Positions 17,628 to 27,723 of a stretch of 64,000 nucleotides of DNA are shown here, in pieces. Below the pieces are notes generated by a model, which was not told where the DNA came from, did no database searches, and worked only from the letters and a program-made list of their open reading frames with translations. Source of the DNA: Pseudofulvimonas gallinarii (GTDB lineage Bacteria; Pseudomonadota; Gammaproteobacteria; Xanthomonadales; UBA2363); the NCBI RefSeq assembly GCF_004343305.1, contig NZ_SMAF01000007.1, positions 1-64,000 of the forward strand, read 5' to 3'. The number at the start of each line of letters is the position of its first letter. The stretch's first letter is position 1. Made by a program: the position numbers and the translations under genes.

Positions 17628-18500
17628 TCATCCGAACCGGCCGGTGATGTAGTTTTCGGTCTCCCGCTTGGCGGGCCGGGTAAAGATCCGACTGGTCTCC
17701 CCGAACTCGACAAGTTCTCCCAGGTACATGAAGGCCGTATACCGGGAAACGCGCCCGGCTTGCTGCATGTTGTGGGTGACGATCAGGATCGTCACCCGCT
17801 CCTTCAGTTCGATGATCAGCTCCTCGATGCTGGCGGTCGCGATCGGGTCGAGCGCCGAGGTCGGCTCGTCGAACAGCACGATCTCCGGCTCGGTGGCCAG
17901 CGTCCTGGCGATGCACAGGCGCTGCTGCTGGCCGCCGGAGAGGCTGGTCGCCGGCTGGTGGAGGCGATCCTTCACTTCGTCCCAAAGTGCCGCGTCACGA
18001 AGCGCCTTCTCGACCTTTTCGTGGATGACCTGCCGTCGCTTCTCGCCCGTGATCCGAAGGCCGTATGCGACGTTTTCGAAGATCGACTTCGGAAAGGGAT
18101 TGGGCTTCTGGAACACCATGCCGATCCTGATCCTGGTTTCCACCGGATCGATGTCCGGCGCCAGCAGGTTGACGTCGTCGGGGTAGAGACGGATCTCTCC
18201 GTCATAGCGGCTGCCCGGATACAGATCGTGCATCCGGTTGAAGCAACGCAGAAAGGTCGACTTGCCGCAGCCGGAGGGACCGATCAGCGCCGTGACCTCA
18301 TTGGCCTGGACCTGCATCGAGACATCCTTCAGGGCACGGAAACCCCCGTAGTGGAAGTCGAGGCCGCGCACTTCCGCCTTGATTGCCGAAGATTTGCTGG
18401 TGGATCGCAGCAGGTCGGAGCGGAATCCGCCGGCGCCGACCGATTCAATGGCGCGCGCCGAAGGAATGTGTACGCCTGCAGTGCTCGAGTCGTTCTTCAT
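17628..18500 (-). CDS. pstB: Phosphate ABC transporter ATP-binding protein PstB
   Basis: 290 residues. Walker [10 protein letters not shown] (74-82), signature [16 protein letters not shown], Walker [14 protein letters not shown] and switch His (VTHNMQQA) are all intact. It powers high-affinity phosphate import through PstC/PstA. The first ~40 residues are an unconserved, weakly structured leader; the ATG at 18500 is the best start. 26 bp after pstA. Confidence 0.96.
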   Translation of the reverse strand: MKNDSSTAGVHIPSARAIESVGAGGFRSDLLRSTSKSSAIKAEVRGLDFHYGGFRALKDVSMQVQANEVTALIGPSGCGKSTFLRCFNRMHDLYPGSRYDGEIRLYPDDVNLLAPDIDPVETRIRIGMVFQKPNPFPKSIFENVAYGLRITGEKRRQVIHEKVEKALRDAALWDEVKDRLHQPATSLSGGQQQRLCIARTLATEPEIVLFDEPTSALDPIATASIEELIIELKERVTILIVTHNMQQAGRVSRYTAFMYLGELVEFGETSRIFTRPAKRETENYITGRFG

Positions 18501-18526
18501 GGTCGGATTGTCGATATGGAAATGCC

Positions 18527-19447
18527 TCACCACTTGATCCTCTTGCGGGCCCGATATCGCAACCAGATGGCCATGGCGTTCATGAAGAGCGTCAATATCA
18601 CCAGGACCAGGCCGGCCGCCGCAGCATTGGATTGGAAGGCCGGATCGGGTCGGGAGATCCAGTTGAACATCTGGATGGGCAGGACCGTGAAGGGCGAGGA
18701 CAGCCACTCGAAATTGATGAAAGGAGGCACCGCAGAGACGGGGGCTGGAGGCAGGAAGGCGATGAACGTCAGCGCACCAATGGTGATGATCGGGGCCGTC
18801 TCGCCGATTGCCCGCGACAGGCCGATGATCACGCCGGTCAGAATGCCGGCGACCGAATAGGGGAGAACGTGATCGCGCGTGACCCGCCAACGGCTGGCGC
18901 CAAGGCCGTATGCCGCCTCCCGGATCGTCTGCGGCACCGCACGGATCGCTTCGCGGGTCGATACGATCACCACGGGCAGGATCATCATCCCGAGCGTGAG
19001 TCCCGCGGTAAGGATGCTTTCGCCGAGCCGGAACTGGTGTACCAGAAGTCCCAGGGCGAGCAGTCCGTAGATGATCGAAGGCACACCGGCAAGGTTGGTC
19101 ACATTGATCTCGACGACGTCGGTCAACCAGTTTTTCGGCGCGTACTCTTCCAGCCAGATACCTGCGGCAACACCGACCGGCAGCGCCGCTGCCGCGGTGA
19201 CCAACATGACCAGGACGCTGCCGACCCAGGCGGACAGGATGCCCGCCTGCCCGGCACGACGTGACGGAAAATCGAGGAAGAAATCCGGCTGCAGGCGCGC
19301 AAGTCCTTCAATGGCGAGGTTTATGAACAGCGCCGCCAGGATGAACAGGGACATGAGCAGCATGAAGGCGCCAAGTCCTTCGAAAAGGACGTCGCACAGG
19401 CGCTGACGTCCGATCAGGACGCGAAGGTCGTGCGTGCCGGGTTCCAT
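18527..19447 (-). CDS. pstA: Phosphate ABC transporter permease PstA
   Basis: 306 residues, six transmembrane helices, with the EAA-type cytoplasmic loop ([21 protein letters not shown]) that docks PstB and the family segment [12 protein letters not shown]. One base separates it from the pstC stop. Confidence 0.95.
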   Translation of the reverse strand: MEPGTHDLRVLIGRQRLCDVLFEGLGAFMLLMSLFILAALFINLAIEGLARLQPDFFLDFPSRRAGQAGILSAWVGSVLVMLVTAAAALPVGVAAGIWLEEYAPKNWLTDVVEINVTNLAGVPSIIYGLLALGLLVHQFRLGESILTAGLTLGMMILPVVIVSTREAIRAVPQTIREAAYGLGASRWRVTRDHVLPYSVAGILTGVIIGLSRAIGETAPIITIGALTFIAFLPPAPVSAVPPFINFEWLSSPFTVLPIQMFNWISRPDPAFQSNAAAAGLVLVILTLFMNAMAIWLRYRARKRIKW

Positions 19448-19448
19448 G

Positions 19449-20390
19449 TCAGTAGGCCTCGCGATATCGCCGCCGGACGAACCAGCCGAGCACGTTGAAG
19501 GAAAGGGTCAGGAGAAACAGCGTCAGGCCGGCGGCAAAGATGCTCTGGTAGCCGATCGAACCATGTGGAAGGTCGCCCATGGCAACCTGGACGATGAACG
19601 CCGTAATCGTCGCCGCGGCCTCGGTGGGATCGAAGGTGAGGTTCGGCTGTTGTCCCGCGGCGATCGCAACAACCATGGTTTCCCCGACTGCGCGCGACAC
19701 GGCGAGGATGTAGGACGCGACGACGCCGGACGTGGCTGCCGGGAGAACGACGCGAACGGCCGTCTGCAACCTTGATGCGCCCATTGCGAAACTCGCCTCG
19801 CGCAGATGCATCGGCACGGCCCGCATGGCGTCTTCAGAGAGGCTGCTGATGTAGGGAACGATCATGATGCCGATCACGATGCCGGGCCCAAGCATGTTGA
19901 AGCCCGGCAGGCCAGGTACGAGCTTCTGCAGGAGCGGCGTGACGAACAACAGGGCGAAGTAGCCGAAGACCACTGTCGGCACGCCGCTCAGCAGTTCCAG
20001 TACAGGCTTCACCGTCTCGCGCAATCGGGGCGATGCGAACTCGGACAGATACACCGCGGTGATCGTGCCGACCGGTACCGCGAACGCCAGGGCCACCAGA
20101 CTCACTGTCAGCGTGCCTGCGAGCAGCGGCAGGATTCCGTAGCGGGGGCTCTCGAACAGCGGTGTCCATTGGATGTCGGTCAGAAAGTCGACGATTGGCA
20201 CATGGGTGAAGAACGCTGCCGACTCGCGCACGAGAATGAAGACGATCCCCAGCGTGATGGCGACTGCGGAGAGCGCGGCGAAGAGAAGCAGGCTTTCAGC
20301 CACGAATTCGGACGGACGGGCCAGGCGTGAGCGGCGAAGACCGCGCCGGCCGGGGAGCGCTGTCGCATTCTTGACGGCACTGGCGCTCAT
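19449..20390 (-). CDS. pstC: Phosphate ABC transporter permease PstC
   Basis: 313 residues, six helices; EAA loop REASFAMGASRLQTAVRVVLP and AVSRAVGETMVV motif. Partner of PstA in the inner-membrane channel. A 106-bp gap with no evident terminator separates it from pstS, so readthrough from pstS is likely. Confidence 0.95.
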   Translation of the reverse strand: MSASAVKNATALPGRRGLRRSRLARPSEFVAESLLLFAALSAVAITLGIVFILVRESAAFFTHVPIVDFLTDIQWTPLFESPRYGILPLLAGTLTVSLVALAFAVPVGTITAVYLSEFASPRLRETVKPVLELLSGVPTVVFGYFALLFVTPLLQKLVPGLPGFNMLGPGIVIGIMIVPYISSLSEDAMRAVPMHLREASFAMGASRLQTAVRVVLPAATSGVVASYILAVSRAVGETMVVAIAAGQQPNLTFDPTEAAATITAFIVQVAMGDLPHGSIGYQSIFAAGLTLFLLTLSFNVLGWFVRRRYREAY

Positions 20391-20496
20391 GACGCCGCGG
20401 GTGCCGGAGGGACGACAAGCCTTTCACGGCCTCCGGCCAGCCAGGTACTGCAAGCGGGTGCGTTGATCATGTGTCTGGTATCAAGTCGGGACCGGG

Positions 20497-21528
20497 TTAC
20501 TTCGGTGTCCTCTGGAGCAGTTCCTCCACGCGCACGCCAACCTCGGAGTGCCCTTCGAACACGCTACCGGTGTCGCCGCGCGACAGTCGGGCAAGGGCCA
20601 GTTGATAGGCTTCGTCCGGCAGCGGCACATAGCCGACTTCCCGGATCAGGTCCTGGGCATGGGTCAGATAGAACTCGACGAACTCGCGCAATTCCGGTCG
20701 CCGGTTCACCGCATCGGCATTGGCATAGATGAAGATGGGTCGTGACAGCGGGGTGTAGCTGCCGTCGGCCACCGACTGCAGCGACGGTGCAACGGCTGGG
20801 CCACTGCCATTGCGGATCGCAAGCGCGCGCAGTCGGTCGCGGTTTTCGCTGTAGTAGGCCAGTCCGAAGAAACCGAGCGCATTGGCGTCATTGGCGATGC
20901 CTGTGACGAGAACGTTGTCGTCCTCGGATGCGGTGAAATCACCGCGGCTCGACTTCGCCTTGCCGACGGTGGCTTCGGTGAAGTAGTCGAAGGTACCGGA
21001 ATCGGCACCGGGGCCAAACAGCCTCAGCGGGTGACCGGGCCAGGATGGATTGACGTCGGACCACTTCGACACCGTGCCTTGCGCTTCCGGGCGCCACATG
21101 GTTGCCAGCTCCTCGATGCTGATTGAGTCGATCCACGTGTTCTGCGGATTGACCACCACGGTCAGGGCATCAAACGCCACCGGAAGCTCGATGTAACGTA
21201 CCCCGGCCGCCGCGCAGGCCTGGATCTCCTGTTCGAGGATAGGCCTCGAGGCATTCGATATCTGCGTCTCGCCGCGGCAGAACTTCTTGAAGCCGCCGCC
21301 GGTGCCTGAGACGCCCACCGTGACCCGCACACGCCCTCCGCGCCGTGCCTGGAATTCCTCGGCGACCGCTTCGGTGACCGGATACACGGTGCTGGATCCA
21401 TCGATCTGGACGAGCGGTGTGGGGACGGGGCGCGGTGGGCCGGGAGGCCCGCCGTCCACCTCGCTATCAGCGCAGGCGGCAATGCAAAGGACGACGAGAA
21501 CTGGAAGCAGGCGAACGTCGTGGCGCAT
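20497..21528 (-). CDS. pstS: Phosphate-binding lipoprotein PstS
   Basis: 343 residues from [16 protein letters not shown] lipobox (CIAAC) makes it a lipoprotein, anchored in the envelope rather than freely periplasmic. The phosphate-binding signatures [20 protein letters not shown] and [12 protein letters not shown] are present; it resembles the SphX branch of PstS. It delivers phosphate to PstCAB and heads the leftward operon, divergent from phoB. Confidence 0.93.
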   Translation of the reverse strand: MRHDVRLLPVLVVLCIAACADSEVDGGPPGPPRPVPTPLVQIDGSSTVYPVTEAVAEEFQARRGGRVRVTVGVSGTGGGFKKFCRGETQISNASRPILEQEIQACAAAGVRYIELPVAFDALTVVVNPQNTWIDSISIEELATMWRPEAQGTVSKWSDVNPSWPGHPLRLFGPGADSGTFDYFTEATVGKAKSSRGDFTASEDDNVLVTGIANDANALGFFGLAYYSENRDRLRALAIRNGSGPAVAPSLQSVADGSYTPLSRPIFIYANADAVNRRPELREFVEFYLTHAQDLIREVGYVPLPDEAYQLALARLSRGDTGSVFEGHSEVGVRVEELLQRTPK

Positions 21529-21601
21529 GGGAATTCCGGTTGGCTGGAGAGGTCGCTGGATCATTGCGGCGCACAAGATATGCTGCGTTTGTTGCGGCAA
21601 C

Positions 21602-21608
21602 ATGACAG
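21602..21608 (-). promoter_or_regulatory. Possible Pho-box half site before pstS
   Basis: The minus strand reads CTGTCAT, the exact PhoB half-site consensus, 74 bp before the pstS start. The repeats expected 11 bp either side are not recognisable (CCGCAAC and CAGGAGT), so this is weak. pstS might instead depend on the strong box at 21690-21718. Confidence 0.35.
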
Positions 21609-21689
21609 CAGGACTCCTGTTCCGGCCAGGCGTCTTTTCAAGGGCGCGGCGGGCCGGCACCGACGCGAGGCGCCATGTCGGAGGCGATC

Positions 21690-21718
21690 CGGTCATATCA
21701 CTGTCATGAAAGTGTTAT
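21690..21718 (+). promoter_or_regulatory. Pho box (PhoB operator) before phoB
   Basis: Three 7-bp repeats in 11-bp register: CGGTCAT-atca-CTGTCAT-gaaa-GTGTTAT. The middle copy is the exact consensus and the A/T-rich 4-bp spacers are typical. It ends 38 bp before the phoB ATG, the spacing of an autoregulated PhoB promoter, and lies 162 bp from the divergent pstS. Confidence 0.85.
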
Positions 21719-21756
21719 GAACTTGACGCCCACCGATCCCCAGCACTGGCCCACCC

Positions 21757-22446
21757 ATGACCCGTCGCGTCCTGATCATCGATGATGAGCCCGCCATTCG
21801 AGACATGGTCACGTTTGCCCTGCGCGCCGAATTCGAGACGGTTGCTGTCGGCGATGTGCGTGAAGCGCAGCTGGCGATTGCCGATCATGTGCCCGACCTG
21901 ATCCTTCTGGACTGGATGCTTCCGGGGATCAGCGGAATCGAATTTGCCCGGCGCCTGCGGCGCGAAATGCTGACCCGTTACGTGCCGATCATCATGCTCA
22001 CCGCACGCGGCGAGGAGAACGACCGGGTAGGCGGACTCGAAGCCGGTGTCGACGATTACGTGGTGAAGCCCTTCTCGGCGCGCGAGCTGCTGGCGCGGAT
22101 GCGCGCCGTCCTTCGTCGTGCACGCGGCGAAGACGTGGATGGCACCGTCAGCGTCGGCGGGCTCCGGTTGGACACCGCCGCCCATCGCGTCCATGCCGGA
22201 GACGCCGCTGTTCCGATCGGGCCGACCGAGTACCGACTGCTGCTGTTCTTCATGACCCACCCGGACCGCGTGTTCTCGCGCCCGCAGCTTCTCGATCACG
22301 TCTGGGGCGGAAACGTCTACATCGAGGAACGCACCGTGGACGTGCATATCCGGCGCCTGCGCAAGTTGCTCGAGGAGCATGGACTTGATGGCATGGTGCA
22401 GACCGTGCGTGGCAGCGGTTACCGCTTTTCTGCAACGACGGGCTGA
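21757..22446 (+). CDS. phoB: Phosphate regulon response regulator PhoB
   Basis: 229 residues. Receiver domain with D9/D10, phosphoacceptor D52 (LLDWMLPG) and Lys in VVKPFSARE; C-terminal winged-helix domain (FSRPQLLDHVWGGN, ERTVDVHIRRLRKLLE). When phosphorylated by PhoR under phosphate starvation it activates Pho boxes such as the one in its own promoter. Followed by phoR. Confidence 0.95.
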   Translation: MTRRVLIIDDEPAIRDMVTFALRAEFETVAVGDVREAQLAIADHVPDLILLDWMLPGISGIEFARRLRREMLTRYVPIIMLTARGEENDRVGGLEAGVDDYVVKPFSARELLARMRAVLRRARGEDVDGTVSVGGLRLDTAAHRVHAGDAAVPIGPTEYRLLLFFMTHPDRVFSRPQLLDHVWGGNVYIEERTVDVHIRRLRKLLEEHGLDGMVQTVRGSGYRFSATTG

Positions 22447-22508
22447 TCGCGCACGCGTTGACCCAGCAGGGCTGCGGCGTGATATCCGTGAGCACCTATC
22501 ATCCAGCC

Positions 22509-23819
22509 ATGGCCTCGAACTTCCGTCATGCCTGGTTCCAGTCGATGCTGCGCCTGGGTGCGTGGCTGCTTGCCTGGCTGCTGCCGGGCCTGGTGTTGGG
22601 CGCGGTGTGGCCGGCACTCGCCGCTGGTCTCGGCCTGGCACTGGCGTGGCAATACTACAACTGGGCGAGGCTGCTTCGGCAACTGCGAAGCCGCAGGCAC
22701 CTGCAGGAACCGGAACGCGGCGGCGTTCAGGGCGAGGTGGCGGCTCTGATTTACTCGCGTCAACGCTACCAGCGGCGGCGCTGGCATCGGCTGCATCAGG
22801 CATTGCGCGCCTTCCGCACCGCGGCGAATGCGCTGCCGGATGGCATCGTGGTGCTGGGCCCGGAACTCGGCATCCGCTGGTTCAATCCGGCCGCAGGCGA
22901 GCTCCTTGGACTTTCCGCCCGGGATCTGGGCATCCACCTGCCTGCCCTGCTTCGGGCGCCGCAGTTTGCCGAGTGGCTCGACCGTGGCGCGGCCGATCCG
23001 CTGTTCGATCTGGCCTCACCCGCGACGCCGGCCCGGCGTCTGTGGCTGCGCCTGATCGACTACGCCGGACGGCATCGCCTGCTGGTGGTTCGCGACGTCA
23101 GCAAGCTCATGCAGCTGGAGCAGGTGAGGCGCGACTTCGTCGCCAATGTCTCACACGAGTTGCGTACCCCGCTGACGGTCATCCATGGCTACCTTGAACT
23201 GATCGAGCCCGGCCCGGACACGGAATGGAGCGGGCCGATCGCGGAAATGCGCCGCCAGTCGCAGCGGATGACCCGTCTGGTCGAAGACCTGCTTACCCTG
23301 TCACGGCTTGAGGGGCAGGACCGGCTGCCGGACGAACCCGTGCCGATGGCGACGTTGCTGGCGACTCTGCTTCGCGAAGCGCAAACGCTCAGCGCGGGCC
23401 AGCACCTGATTGCCGTGGTGGACCCGGCGGGCTGCGACCTCCATGGCGCCGAGGCAGAGCTGCACAGCGCTTTCGCCAACCTGGTGGCGAACGCGGTCCG
23501 CTACACCCCGGCCGGCGGACAGATCACGATCCGTTTCCGGGACGATCCCGGCGGGGGTGTGCGCCTTGAGGTCGAGGACAGTGGCCCCGGCATTGCCGCC
23601 GAGCATATCGACCGCCTGACCGAGCGCTTCTATCGCGTGTCGACCAGCCGTTCACGCGCCACTGGCGGTACCGGGCTTGGTCTTGCCATCGTCAAGCACG
23701 TTTTGCTGCTGCATCAGGCCCGGCTTGACATCGACAGCGAGCCGGGACGTGGCAGCTGCTTCAGCTGCGTGTTTCCTGCGGAACGGCGGATAGAACGACA
23801 GTCCGATCCCTTCAATTGA
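22509..23819 (+). CDS. phoR: Phosphate regulon sensor histidine kinase PhoR
   Basis: 436 residues from the ATG at 22509; a TTG start 51 bp upstream is possible. Two close N-terminal hydrophobic helices (about 13-46) are followed by a charged linker, a PAS domain (about 98-197), and a HisKA domain with phosphoacceptor H216 (NVSHELRTPL). The HATPase has N box NLVANAVRYTP and G boxes EDSGPGI and TGLGLAIVKH. The large periplasmic loop is missing, as in other PhoR proteins. No Shine-Dalgarno is evident, so coupling to phoB is unclear. Confidence 0.93.
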   Translation: MASNFRHAWFQSMLRLGAWLLAWLLPGLVLGAVWPALAAGLGLALAWQYYNWARLLRQLRSRRHLQEPERGGVQGEVAALIYSRQRYQRRRWHRLHQALRAFRTAANALPDGIVVLGPELGIRWFNPAAGELLGLSARDLGIHLPALLRAPQFAEWLDRGAADPLFDLASPATPARRLWLRLIDYAGRHRLLVVRDVSKLMQLEQVRRDFVANVSHELRTPLTVIHGYLELIEPGPDTEWSGPIAEMRRQSQRMTRLVEDLLTLSRLEGQDRLPDEPVPMATLLATLLREAQTLSAGQHLIAVVDPAGCDLHGAEAELHSAFANLVANAVRYTPAGGQITIRFRDDPGGGVRLEVEDSGPGIAAEHIDRLTERFYRVSTSRSRATGGTGLGLAIVKHVLLLHQARLDIDSEPGRGSCFSCVFPAERRIERQSDPFN

Positions 23820-24020
23820 GCGCGCGCGGAATCCCTCATCGGCGGCGCCTGGTCCTGCACGACCACGCCGGACACTTCTGTCCAGAACGGGCTGTCGGGG
23901 CCCTTCGCAAGCCGGACGCTTTCGCGGAAGCGGCGGGAGAGTCCGGATGCCTGTACTTTCCATCCGACAGCTCAGTCGCATCGACTTCCAGCTCGCCCGA
24001 CCGCGGAATCGTCCGCCACG

Positions 24021-24038
24021 CCGTCATCTGGTAGTCAG
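24021..24038 (+). promoter_or_regulatory. Candidate Pho box before the porin gene
   Basis: CCGTCAT-ctgg-TAGTCAG: two 7-bp repeats 11 bp apart, the first one mismatch from consensus and the second sharing GTCA. It lies 45 bp before the porin start, close to the spacing at phoB. Confidence 0.5.
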
Positions 24039-24083
24039 GCATGCTGGGCATGATTCGGCCGACCGCCCTGCACCGGAGCCGCC

Positions 24084-25223
24084 ATGTCCCGACCTGCCGT
24101 CCCCCTGCTCGCTTTCGGCCTGGCCAGCGCCTTCCCGTTCGACAGCCGCGCCGAAGTCCAGCTCGAAGCGGCCGCTCCCGCCACGATCGCGTTCGAAGGC
24201 CTGTTGCAGGCCGATTTCAACTGGTTCGACCGCGACGTTGTCCAGCTCAATGGCGACGACGATGACAGGGAGTTTCAGCTGCGGCGTGCCGAATTCGTGT
24301 TCAAGGGCAAAGCCGGCCACTTCGACTGGGTGCTCGGCTATGACGCGAAAGCCGGGAGGTTTCTCGACACCAGCTTGCGAGTGAAGCTCGGCCCTTCGTA
24401 CCTGGTCGCCGGCCAGTTCAAGCAGCCCATTGGCCTGGAGGAGCTTTCCAGCACCCGGCAGAACGACTTCATCGCCAAGGCGCTGCCGACCAACCTGTTC
24501 GGGGTCGGGCGCCGTCTGGGCCTCGGCCACGGTCAGGATGCCCGCCGTTGGGGTTATTCGCTGGGCGTGTTCGGCCGCGAACTGGCCAATGGTCCGGGGC
24601 GTGGTGGCGGTTTCGCCGCTCGTGGATATGTTGCGCCCGTCGTCACCGACGCCAGCATTCTCCACATCGGGCTTGCCGTGATGGATGTCGATACCGACGC
24701 CGATTCGCTGCGCCTGCAGGCTCGACCCGGTGCGGATCTGGCTGCGGCTCGCCTGCTCGACACCGGTGCGCTTCGTGATGTCGACCGGCAACGAACGTAT
24801 GGCACGGAAGTGCTGTGGCTGCGCGGGCCCGTCAAGATCCAGATGGAAGCCATGCAGACGCAGATCGATCGCTACGGCGCGGTGGAGGACCACGATGCCA
24901 GCAGTGGTTATTTTTCGGCCCTATGGAACGTGGGCGGCGCCACCTGGCGCTACAAAGGCGGGCTGCCCACCATGCCGTTGCCGCAGGAGGGTGGCGGGCT
25001 CCTGCAGTTGGGCCTCCGCATCGACCACGCCGATCTTGACGATGGCGAGCTCCGCGGTGGTCGTGCGACCCATTGGACGCTCGGCGCCAACTGGTACTGG
25101 CGCACGAATTTCAAGCTCTCGGCGAACTACGTCAAGGTCGAGAGCAGACGGCATGCGGCAGACGGTGTGTTGATACAGGATGACCCGTCAATCATCGAGT
25201 TGCGAGCGCAGTATCACTGGTAG
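24084..25223 (+). CDS. Phosphate-selective porin (OprO/OprP family)
   Basis: 379 residues. A short signal peptide (about 1-23, ...FDSRA-EV) is followed by alternating beta-strand sequence ending in a C-terminal aromatic (QYHW) suited to outer-membrane assembly. The segments FKGKAGHFDWVLGYD and GQFKQPIGLEELSSTRQNDFI are typical of the phosphate-selective porin O/P family. Its place after phoBR with a candidate Pho box suggests phosphate or polyphosphate uptake across the outer membrane during starvation. Confidence 0.88.
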   Translation: MSRPAVPLLAFGLASAFPFDSRAEVQLEAAAPATIAFEGLLQADFNWFDRDVVQLNGDDDDREFQLRRAEFVFKGKAGHFDWVLGYDAKAGRFLDTSLRVKLGPSYLVAGQFKQPIGLEELSSTRQNDFIAKALPTNLFGVGRRLGLGHGQDARRWGYSLGVFGRELANGPGRGGGFAARGYVAPVVTDASILHIGLAVMDVDTDADSLRLQARPGADLAAARLLDTGALRDVDRQRTYGTEVLWLRGPVKIQMEAMQTQIDRYGAVEDHDASSGYFSALWNVGGATWRYKGGLPTMPLPQEGGGLLQLGLRIDHADLDDGELRGGRATHWTLGANWYWRTNFKLSANYVKVESRRHAADGVLIQDDPSIIELRAQYHW

Positions 25224-25354
25224 TCCGCGAAGGCCCCGTGCGGCATCGGGCCCAAAGGAGCGTCGGCGCGAATGTCCGCCCGCCGCGGGCTTCCGATGCT
25301 GACCGCAGCCCCGGACCCGCTGTTCGGATTTGCGCACGTCGGGCACCTCAAGTC

Positions 25355-25390
25355 GCAAAAAGCAAAAGGCCCCGCTTTCGCGAGGCCTTC
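25355..25390 (-). terminator. Rho-independent terminator after tRNA-Gln
   Basis: An AAGGCC...GGCCTT stem (25366-25389) with one internal mismatch around CGC/GCG and a short TTTC-type loop. Read on the minus strand it is followed by TTTTGCTTTTT, a good U tract. It ends the leftward transcript carrying tRNA-Gln and may also stop the porin transcript from the other side. Confidence 0.8.
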
Positions 25391-25397
25391 TGTTTAA

Positions 25398-25471
25398 TGG
25401 CTGGGGGACTAGGATTCGAACCTAGATAAACGGAGTCAGAGTCCGTTGTCCTACCGTTAGACGATCCCCCA
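25398..25471 (-). tRNA. tRNA-Gln (anticodon CUG)
   Basis: The minus strand folds into a full cloverleaf: acceptor TGGGGGA/TCCCCCA, anticodon stem ACGGA/TCCGT with loop CTCTGAC (anticodon CTG, reading CAG), T loop GGTTCGAATCC, discriminator G and an encoded CCA. It sits 71 bp downstream of rpsI on the same strand. Confidence 0.97.
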
Positions 25472-25542
25472 GCAGGGACCGGTATCGGGCGATCCATCGC
25501 CCTGGTATCGCCAGCCAGTGGCCGGCGATACCGCGAAGCACA

Positions 25543-25935
25543 TCAGCGCTTCGAGAACTGGGTCGCGCGGCGGGCCTTGTGCAGACCGACCTTCTTGCGC
25601 TCGACCTCGCGGGCGTCGCGGGTCATGAAGCCGGCACGGCGCAGGTCACCCTTCAGGTCGGCATTGTACTCGACCAGCGCGCGGGCGATACCCAGGCGGA
25701 TGGCGCCGGCCTGGCCGGTGATGCCGCCACCTTCGACGGTGACGTAGGCATCGAACTTGTCGCTGCTCTGGGTCAGCTCGAGCGGCTGGCGCACGATCAT
25801 GCGCGCCGTCTCGCGGCCGAAGAAGGAGTCCAGCGGCTTGCTGTTGACCACGATGTTGCCGTTGCCCGGGCGCAGGAACACGCGAGCTGCGGAAGACTTG
25901 CGGCGGCCGGTGCCGTAATACTGGGTGTTAGCCAT
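25543..25935 (-). CDS. rpsI: Ribosomal protein S9 (uS9)
   Basis: 130 residues from [19 protein letters not shown]; an in-frame ATG two codons earlier is less likely. The C-terminal tail [11 protein letters not shown], which contacts the P-site tRNA, is intact. 12 bp after rplM, the usual rplM-rpsI operon. Confidence 0.98.
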   Translation of the reverse strand: MANTQYYGTGRRKSSAARVFLRPGNGNIVVNSKPLDSFFGRETARMIVRQPLELTQSSDKFDAYVTVEGGGITGQAGAIRLGIARALVEYNADLKGDLRRAGFMTRDAREVERKKVGLHKARRATQFSKR

Positions 25936-25947
25936 CGTCATTGATCC

Positions 25948-26379
25948 TTAGCCGATATCCAGCGGCGCGGGCTGCTGGGCGGCGTGCGGGTGCTCGGCAC
26001 CCTTGTAAACCTTCAGCTTCTTGTACATGGCGCGGCCGAGGGGATTCTTCGGCAGCATGCCCTTCACGGCGATCTCGATCACGCGCTCGGGATGCTGGGC
26101 CAGCATGTCCTTCAGCGAGGTCGACTTCAGGTTACCGACGTAACCGGTGACGTGGTGGTACATCTTGTCGTCGAGCTTCTTGCCGGTGACGGCAATCTTC
26201 TCGGCGTTGACGACGACGATGTAATCGCCGGTGTCAACGTGCGGGGTGTAGACCGGCTTGTGCTTGCCGCGCAGGCGGCGCGCCAATTCGGTCGACAAAC
26301 GGCCGAGGGTCTTGTCGGTGGCGTCGACCAGGAACCAGTCGCGCTTGACAGTCTCCGGCTTGGCGCTGGTGGTTTTCAT
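25948..26379 (-). CDS. rplM: Ribosomal protein L13 (uL13)
   Basis: 143 residues from [28 protein letters not shown]. Family motifs [16 protein letters not shown] and [18 protein letters not shown] are present. First gene of the rplM-rpsI operon; the promoter should lie upstream of 26380. Confidence 0.98.
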   Translation of the reverse strand: MKTTSAKPETVKRDWFLVDATDKTLGRLSTELARRLRGKHKPVYTPHVDTGDYIVVVNAEKIAVTGKKLDDKMYHHVTGYVGNLKSTSLKDMLAQHPERVIEIAVKGMLPKNPLGRAMYKKLKVYKGAEHPHAAQQPAPLDIG

Positions 26380-26681
26380 GGCAGCTCCGAACGGGTGTCG
26401 CGAAGAAAGGGGCGGGATCATAGCCTGCGTTTTCGCCGATGGCAAGCCCGGCCGCCGGAGATTTTCCGGAAACCGCGTCGGCCATGGCGTTCCTGCCAGG
26501 CAATCCTGGCCACGGAAACAGGGCTTCCAGCGCCGCTGACGGCGTCGGCCTCGAAGAGGTCCAGCCAGGGAAGCGCGTATTGTGCCTGAATCCGGCGCGT
26601 TTTGCTGCAACCGCAGACAACGGCCGGCAATGGGGTCGGAATACAATGGCCGGGTCTACCGGAGACCCTTACGGAACCGCC

Positions 26682-27332
26682 ATGTCCCAGCCCGCAACGC
26701 GTCCGCTTTCCCCTGTTGACCGCCTGGTCGCCGAGGCCGACCGCGCCCTGCGCACGCTGTTCGCGCGACCGGTGGCGCAGCGGCCGAATCCGGCGGGCGA
26801 GCTCGAACCGGCCCTGCTGGACGAACCCGGCCGCCGCGATGTCGCCGGCATGATGCGCGTGAACCATGTCGGCGAAGTCTGTGCCCAGGCGCTCTACGCC
26901 GGCCAGGCGATGGTCGCGCGCGACCCGCAGACCCGCGCCCACCTGTTGCAGGCCGCGGCCGAGGAAACCGACCATCTGGCATGGTGCGCCGACCGGCTGG
27001 ACGAGCTGGGCGACCGGCCCAGCCTGCTGAACCCGCTGTGGTATGGCGGCGCCTTCGCCATCGGCGCCGTCGCCGGCCTGATCAGCGACCGCCTCAGCCT
27101 CGGCTTCGTCGTCGAGACCGAGCGACAGGTCGAATCGCACCTCGACGAGCACCTGCAGCGGCTGCCGGCGGACGACGGTCGCAGCCGGCGCATTCTCGAG
27201 CAGATGAAGGCCGACGAGGCCCGCCACGCCGACAATGCACTCGCCTCCGGGGCCGCCACCCTGCCGCGCCCGGTACCGTCGCTGATGCGGCTGGCGGCCG
27301 GCGTGATGAAGGCGGTCGCGACGCGGATCTGA
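26682..27332 (+). CDS. coq7: Ubiquinone hydroxylase Coq7 (di-iron)
   Basis: 216 residues from [11 protein letters not shown]; an in-frame ATG at 26646 would add 12 residues. It hydroxylates the demethoxy-ubiquinol ring late in ubiquinone synthesis. The di-iron ligands of the Coq7 ferritin-like fold are visible: [37 protein letters not shown] and [13 protein letters not shown]. Works in the same pathway as ubiA at the left end of the window. Confidence 0.94.
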   Translation: MSQPATRPLSPVDRLVAEADRALRTLFARPVAQRPNPAGELEPALLDEPGRRDVAGMMRVNHVGEVCAQALYAGQAMVARDPQTRAHLLQAAAEETDHLAWCADRLDELGDRPSLLNPLWYGGAFAIGAVAGLISDRLSLGFVVETERQVESHLDEHLQRLPADDGRSRRILEQMKADEARHADNALASGAATLPRPVPSLMRLAAGVMKAVATRI

Positions 27333-27723
27333 TCGCCACCCGTCGGCGGCGTGCCGGACAGAAGAATCGCGGTTGCCGGAAGCGGCGGTGCATCCGGCGC
27401 CGGCCCTGTTACCAACGCCGGCTTGCCGGATGCAGGCGATGACAAAGGCGGGTCCTTAACGGCATTGCCCATCGCGGCATCGCCCATCACGGCGCCCCCG
27501 GGGTGCCCGTGCGGTATGCCCACCGCGGCGCCGCCAGGCCGCGCGTGCGACCAAGCGCAGGCCGATCACATCCGGATCCCGCCTGCGCACACCGGACGTC
27601 ATTGCACTTGCACGTATGCCGGAGACGCATGATGTCCGGTTTGCGCGGCGTTTTGCGTCTAAGCTGCCATCGGCAACCGCGCCCTCGCGCCACCGCCACC
27701 ACTGTTATGCAAGGAGACCTGCA
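27333..27723. other. 391-bp intergenic region with a long inverted repeat
   Basis: No gene is convincing here. A 14-bp inverted repeat at 27390-27433 (GCATCCGGC-GCCGG against CCGGC-tt-GCCGGATGC, with a 2-nt bulge) could form a strong hairpin after coq7, without a T run. An AAGGAG ribosome site closes the region just before the next gene. Confidence 0.5.
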
